Source: Candidatus Segetimicrobium genomatis (GTDB lineage Bacteria > Sysuimicrobiota > Sysuimicrobiia > Sysuimicrobiales > Segetimicrobiaceae). Taken from it: a stretch of 44,090 nucleotides of DNA. The stretch is taken from positions 1 through 44,090 of the forward strand of contig VBAK01000120.1 in NCBI GenBank assembly GCA_005882275.1, in the 5' to 3' direction. Positions 41,053 through 44,090 of the stretch are shown here, one piece after another. The notes beneath the pieces were generated by a model. It saw only the letters and a program-made list of their open reading frames with translations, did no database searches and was not told the DNA's origin. Every line of letters starts with the position of its first letter. The stretch's first letter is position 1. The translations under genes were made by a program, and so were the position numbers.

Positions 41053-41847
41053 GTGAGCGCGCACCCCTCCACGCCCCGGGCGGTGGTGCTGGCGAGCGGC
41101 AGCGCGGGCAACGTGCTGCTGCTCGAAGCGGGGACCACGCGGCTCCTGGTGGACGCGGGGCTGTCGGCCGAGGCGATCGAGCGCAGCCTCGCCGATGCGG
41201 GGGCGGACCTCGGCGGGGTGTCGGCGATCCTGCTCACGCACGAGCACGATGATCACGCCCGGGGGGCAGGACCGCTCAGCCGGCGGTTCGACATTCCGGT
41301 GCACGCCAATGCCGCCACCATCGCAGCCGGCGCCGACGCCTTCGCCGGGGCGGCGCTCCGCACAGTCGAGACGGGCCGGCCGTTCGAGATCGGGCCGTTC
41401 GTGATCACCGCCTTCCCGGTCTCCCACGACGCGGCTGAGCCCGTCGGCCTCACCCTCGAAGTGGCGCGGCATCGGATCACCGTCGCGACCGACCTGGGCA
41501 GTATCGACGAGTCGCTGGACCCCACCCTGGCGGAGACGGACCTCGTCATCCTGGAATCCAACTACGACCTGCGGTTGTTGAACGTGAGCGGGTACCCGTG
41601 GTTCCTGAAGAACCGCATCGTCGGGCCCCGGGGGCATCTCAGCAACGACGACGCCGCCCGGGCGCTCGCGCGCACCGCGGCGGGCCGGGCGCGCACGGTC
41701 TGCCTGGTCCACCTGAGCGAGGTGAACAACCTCGCGCCCCTCGCCCGCGACACGGCGCTGGACGCCATCGCCGGCGCCGGAGGCGCCGCCGGCCGGGTGC
41801 TGGCCGTCCCGCCGAACGGCCGGACCCCTCCGATCGTGCTCGGCTAG
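41053..41847 (+). CDS. MBL-fold metallohydrolase (YycJ/WalJ-like)
   Basis: A 264-residue metallo-beta-lactamase fold hydrolase. The HxHxDH motif is HEHDDH at residues 63-68, followed by conserved His in FPVSHDAAEP, Asp in VATDLGSIDE and late HLS. The segment VILESNYDLRLLNVSGYPWFLKNRI (motif ESNYD...YPW) with GPRGHLSNDDAARAL is the signature of YycJ/WalJ proteins, which may be exonucleases or DNA-repair related. The start is a GTG at 41053 that overlaps the stop of a nine-codon leader frame (41027-41056). It is followed 6 bases later by the cyclophilin-like gene. Confidence 0.92.
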   Translation: MSAHPSTPRAVVLASGSAGNVLLLEAGTTRLLVDAGLSAEAIERSLADAGADLGGVSAILLTHEHDDHARGAGPLSRRFDIPVHANAATIAAGADAFAGAALRTVETGRPFEIGPFVITAFPVSHDAAEPVGLTLEVARHRITVATDLGSIDESLDPTLAETDLVILESNYDLRLLNVSGYPWFLKNRIVGPRGHLSNDDAARALARTAAGRARTVCLVHLSEVNNLAPLARDTALDAIAGAGGAAGRVLAVPPNGRTPPIVLG

Positions 41848-41853
41848 CGCGCC

Positions 41854-42225
41854 GTGCGAAAGATCAGGATTACGGCGGGGAAGATCAGCTGCGAGGCGAC
41901 GCTCAACGACAGCCGGACGGCCGACGCGATCTGGCGGGCGCTCCCGATCGAGGGCCGGGGGAGCGTCTGGGGAGACGAGATCTACTTCTCGATCCCGGTG
42001 ACCTGCGACCCCGAGTCCCCGCGCGAGGTCGTCGACATGGGCGACCTGGGATACTGGCCGCCGGGCAGCGCGTTCTGCATCTTCTTCGGGCCCACGCCGG
42101 CGAGCCGCGGCGCCGAGATCCGCCCGGCGAGCCCCGTGAACGTCTTCGGACGGGTGGACGGCGATCCGACGGTCTTCCACGCGGTCCGCGGCTCGGGCCC
42201 GGTGAAGGTGGAGCGGGCGGAGTGA
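41854..42225 (+). CDS. Cyclophilin-like fold protein (TM1367/DUF3830-type)
   Basis: A 123-residue protein resembling the small cyclophilin-like family: residues 3-12 IRITAGKISC, TADAIWRALPI, VWGDEIYFSI, YWPPGSAFCIFFGPTP. It has no proline isomerase active-site Arg set. Function unknown. The start is a GTG 6 bases after the MBL-hydrolase stop, and its own stop overlaps the GTG start of the glycerate kinase gene (GTGA), so the three are co-translated. Confidence 0.8.
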   Translation: MRKIRITAGKISCEATLNDSRTADAIWRALPIEGRGSVWGDEIYFSIPVTCDPESPREVVDMGDLGYWPPGSAFCIFFGPTPASRGAEIRPASPVNVFGRVDGDPTVFHAVRGSGPVKVERAE

Positions 42226-43637
42226 CCGCGCCGCCGCGGATCGACGATGCGCTGTTTGGGGTCCCGGAGACGGCGGCGCTCCGGCGCGCCGCGCTGCAGA
42301 TTCTCGCCCAGGCCCTCAGCGCGGTCGACGCGTACGCCGTCACCCACCGCGCGCTCCGGCGCGAGCGGGATACGCTCACGGTCGGCGGCCGGACGTTCCC
42401 GCTTCCGGCCGGGGCACGGGTGATCGTGGTCGGAGCGGGCAAGGCGTGCGCCCCGATGGCCCGGGCCGTCGAGGACGTCCTGGGGGATCGGATCGGCGCC
42501 GGGCTCATCACCGTGAAAGCGGGGTACACCGCCCCGCTCCAGCGGATCGTCCTGCGGGAGGCCGGCCACCCGCTGCCGGATGCGGCCGGCGAGACGGCCG
42601 CGCGGGACGTGCTGGCGCTCGTCTCAGGGCTCGGTCCAAACGACCTGGTGGTGTGTCTGATCTCGGGGGGCGGATCCGCCCTTCTGCCGGTTCCCCGGGA
42701 GGGGCTGACGCTGAGCGACAAGGCGCGGACCACCAACCTGCTCCTGCGCTCCGGCGCGGACATCACCGAGATCAACACCGTGCGCAAGCACCTGTCCCTG
42801 ATCAAAGGAGGACAGCTGGCCCGGGCGGCCTCCCCGGCGCGCCTCGTCACGCTGGTCATCTCGGACATCGTGGGGAGCCCGCTCGACGCGATCGCGTCGG
42901 GCCCGACGGTGCCCGATCCCACCACCTTCGTCGATGCGCTCGCGATCCTGGCGAAGTACCGGCTCACCGAGCAGGTGCCGCCCGCCGTGCTGGCGACCCT
43001 GCGCCGCGGCGCCGCCGGCGACGAGCCCGAGACGCCCAAACCGGATGATCCCGCGTTCGCCCGGAGTGACGTGACGGTCCTCGCCGACAACGCGACCGCG
43101 GCCCGGGCCGCGGTCGCCGAGGCCGGCCGGCTGGGGTACCACGCGCTGCTGCTGTCTACCTATATAGAAGGCGAGGCCCGCGAAGTCGGCCGCACCCTCG
43201 CCGGGATCGCCCGGGAAGCGGGGACGACCGGCCACCCCGTGGCGCGGCCCGCCTGCATCGTCGCCGGAGGAGAAACGACGGTGACGGTCATGGGCAACGG
43301 CCGCGGCGGCCGCAACCAGGAGGTCGCGCTCGGCGCGGCGCGCCCGATGGCCGGACTCCCCGGCGCCCTGCTCGTCAGCTTCGCGACGGACGGGACCGAC
43401 GGGCCGACAGACGCGGCGGGGGCGGTCGCCGACGGCACCACGCTGGCCCGAGCGCACGCGCGGGGCTTCGACCCGGCGCGCCACCTCGCGGAGAACGACG
43501 CCTATCCGCTGCTCGACGCGGTGGGCGACCTGATCCGGATCGGGCCGACGAACACCAACGTCAACGACCTGATGTTGATCCTGTGCGGGGAGGCTCCCGG
43601 GGCCGGCGCGCCTACAGGCCCAGATACGCGCGCTTGA
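42222..43637 (+). CDS. Glycerate 2-kinase (MOFRL family)
   Basis: A 471-residue kinase. N-terminal DUF4147 part contains VVGAGKACAPMARA, EAGHPLPD, CLISGGGSALLPVP and TEINTVRKHLSLIKGG; the C-terminal MOFRL domain shows MGNGRGGRNQEVALG, FATDGTDGPTDAAGA and TNTNVNDLMLILCG. Such enzymes phosphorylate D-glycerate to 2-phosphoglycerate, linking glyoxylate or tartronate pathways to glycolysis. The GTG start overlaps the preceding stop. Its 3' end overlaps the convergent LivF-like gene by 26 bases. Confidence 0.92.
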   Translation: MTAPPRIDDALFGVPETAALRRAALQILAQALSAVDAYAVTHRALRRERDTLTVGGRTFPLPAGARVIVVGAGKACAPMARAVEDVLGDRIGAGLITVKAGYTAPLQRIVLREAGHPLPDAAGETAARDVLALVSGLGPNDLVVCLISGGGSALLPVPREGLTLSDKARTTNLLLRSGADITEINTVRKHLSLIKGGQLARAASPARLVTLVISDIVGSPLDAIASGPTVPDPTTFVDALAILAKYRLTEQVPPAVLATLRRGAAGDEPETPKPDDPAFARSDVTVLADNATAARAAVAEAGRLGYHALLLSTYIEGEAREVGRTLAGIAREAGTTGHPVARPACIVAGGETTVTVMGNGRGGRNQEVALGAARPMAGLPGALLVSFATDGTDGPTDAAGAVADGTTLARAHARGFDPARHLAENDAYPLLDAVGDLIRIGPTNTNVNDLMLILCGEAPGAGAPTGPDTRA

Positions 43638-44090
43638 TCTCCGGATCGTCGAGCAGGTCCGGCGCCTGCCCGGACCGTACGATCCGGCCGGTCTCCAGCA
43701 CGTAGCCCCGGTGGGCGATCTCGAGGGCCTGCCGGACGTTCTGCTCGACCAGCATGACGGTGACGCCCCGGGCGTTGATCTGCCTGATGATGTTGAAGAC
43801 CTCGCGGACGAGGATCGGCGCCAGCCCGAGCGACGGTTCGTCCAGCATCAGGAGGCGCGGCCGGCTCATCAACCCGCGGCCGATCGCCAGCATTTGCTGT
43901 TCTCCACCCGAGAGGGTGCCGGCCAGCTGGGCCGACCGCTCGCCCAGGCGCGGGAACAGGGAGAGGACCCAGTCGAGGGTCTCCTGCCTGCGCGCGCGCA
44001 GCGCCGGGACGTAGGCGCCCAACTCGAGGTTCTCGAGCACGGTCATCCGCGGCCACAGCCGCCGGCCCTCGGGGATCTGGACCAGGCCCG
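43612..44090 (-). CDS. livF: Branched-chain amino acid ABC transporter ATPase, LivF type (partial)
   Basis: The frame runs off the right edge, leaving the last 159 residues. Visible are VPEGRR-like IPEGRRLWPRMTVLENLE, signature LSGGEQQMLAIGRGL, Walker B LLMLDEPSLGLAP, and the switch region VMLVEQNVRQALEIA, ending AYLGL, all typical of LivF. The Walker A part lies outside the window. It converges on, and slightly overlaps, the glycerate kinase gene. LivF works with LivG on LivHM permeases for branched-chain amino acids or related solutes; its partners must be beyond the edge. Confidence 0.93.
   Translation of the reverse strand, partial: GLVQIPEGRRLWPRMTVLENLELGAYVPALRARRQETLDWVLSLFPRLGERSAQLAGTLSGGEQQMLAIGRGLMSRPRLLMLDEPSLGLAPILVREVFNIIRQINARGVTVMLVEQNVRQALEIAHRGYVLETGRIVRSGQAPDLLDDPEIKRAYLGL

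Overview
High-GC bacterial DNA of chromosomal type: Shine-Dalgarno starts, many GTG and TTG starts, ATGA/GTGA stop-start overlaps, ABC transporters, two-component genes. No rRNA, tRNA, ribosomal protein or phage/plasmid hallmark gene was seen, so taxonomy stays open; the mix (several solute ABC systems, YycJ-type MBL hydrolase, KdpDE-like pair, Crp regulator, ImmA-like proteins) would suit an uncultivated soil or sediment Terrabacteria-type lineage, which is only an inference. GC looks uneven: clearly higher from about 12.7-20 kb and 27-44 kb than in parts of 9-12 kb and 20-26 kb.

Left part (1-8.7 kb): a minus-strand operon of aspartoacylase-like deacylase, amidase, AtzG/GatC-like small subunit and Gfo/Idh/MocA oxidoreductase (cut by the window edge) faces away from a plus-strand set with a DegT aminotransferase, a family 5 solute-binding protein and two Dpp-type permeases. 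Together they look like import and stepwise deacylation/deamidation of an amide- or N-acyl-containing compound. Next come a 4-OT tautomerase, a secreted Asp-box propeller protein and an AbiE-type toxin-antitoxin pair in reversed gene order with a palindromic promoter.

Middle (12.7-26.9 kb): a minus-strand carbohydrate operon (glucose-dehydrogenase-like MDR enzyme, cyclase-family hydrolase, GMC oxidoreductase, glycogen debranching enzyme), a secreted lipase-like hydrolase, a zinc-ribbon protein, a stand-alone CBM48 protein, a Crp/Fnr regulator, a 560-base gap with a repeat and two hairpins, a host-attachment/eRF1-like protein, a bacterial PH-domain protein, a 1-Cys peroxiredoxin with a strong terminator, a type IV pilin-like protein, and a truncated-KdpD/KdpE two-component pair.

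Right part (26.7-44 kb): a tightly coupled minus-strand operon (sugar isomerase-like TIM barrel, solute-binding protein, two permeases, ATPase, an unrecognised 424-residue protein, a small membrane protein); two tandem paralogous small membrane proteins bracketed by copies of a short repeat; an unrecognised protein; an ornithine cyclodeaminase-family enzyme; two ImmA/IrrE-like proteins that have both lost the normal HExxH motif; an S41 peptidase; an Asp/Glu racemase-family protein; an MBL hydrolase, a cyclophilin-like protein and glycerate 2-kinase; and the 3' part of a LivF-type ATPase running off the right edge.
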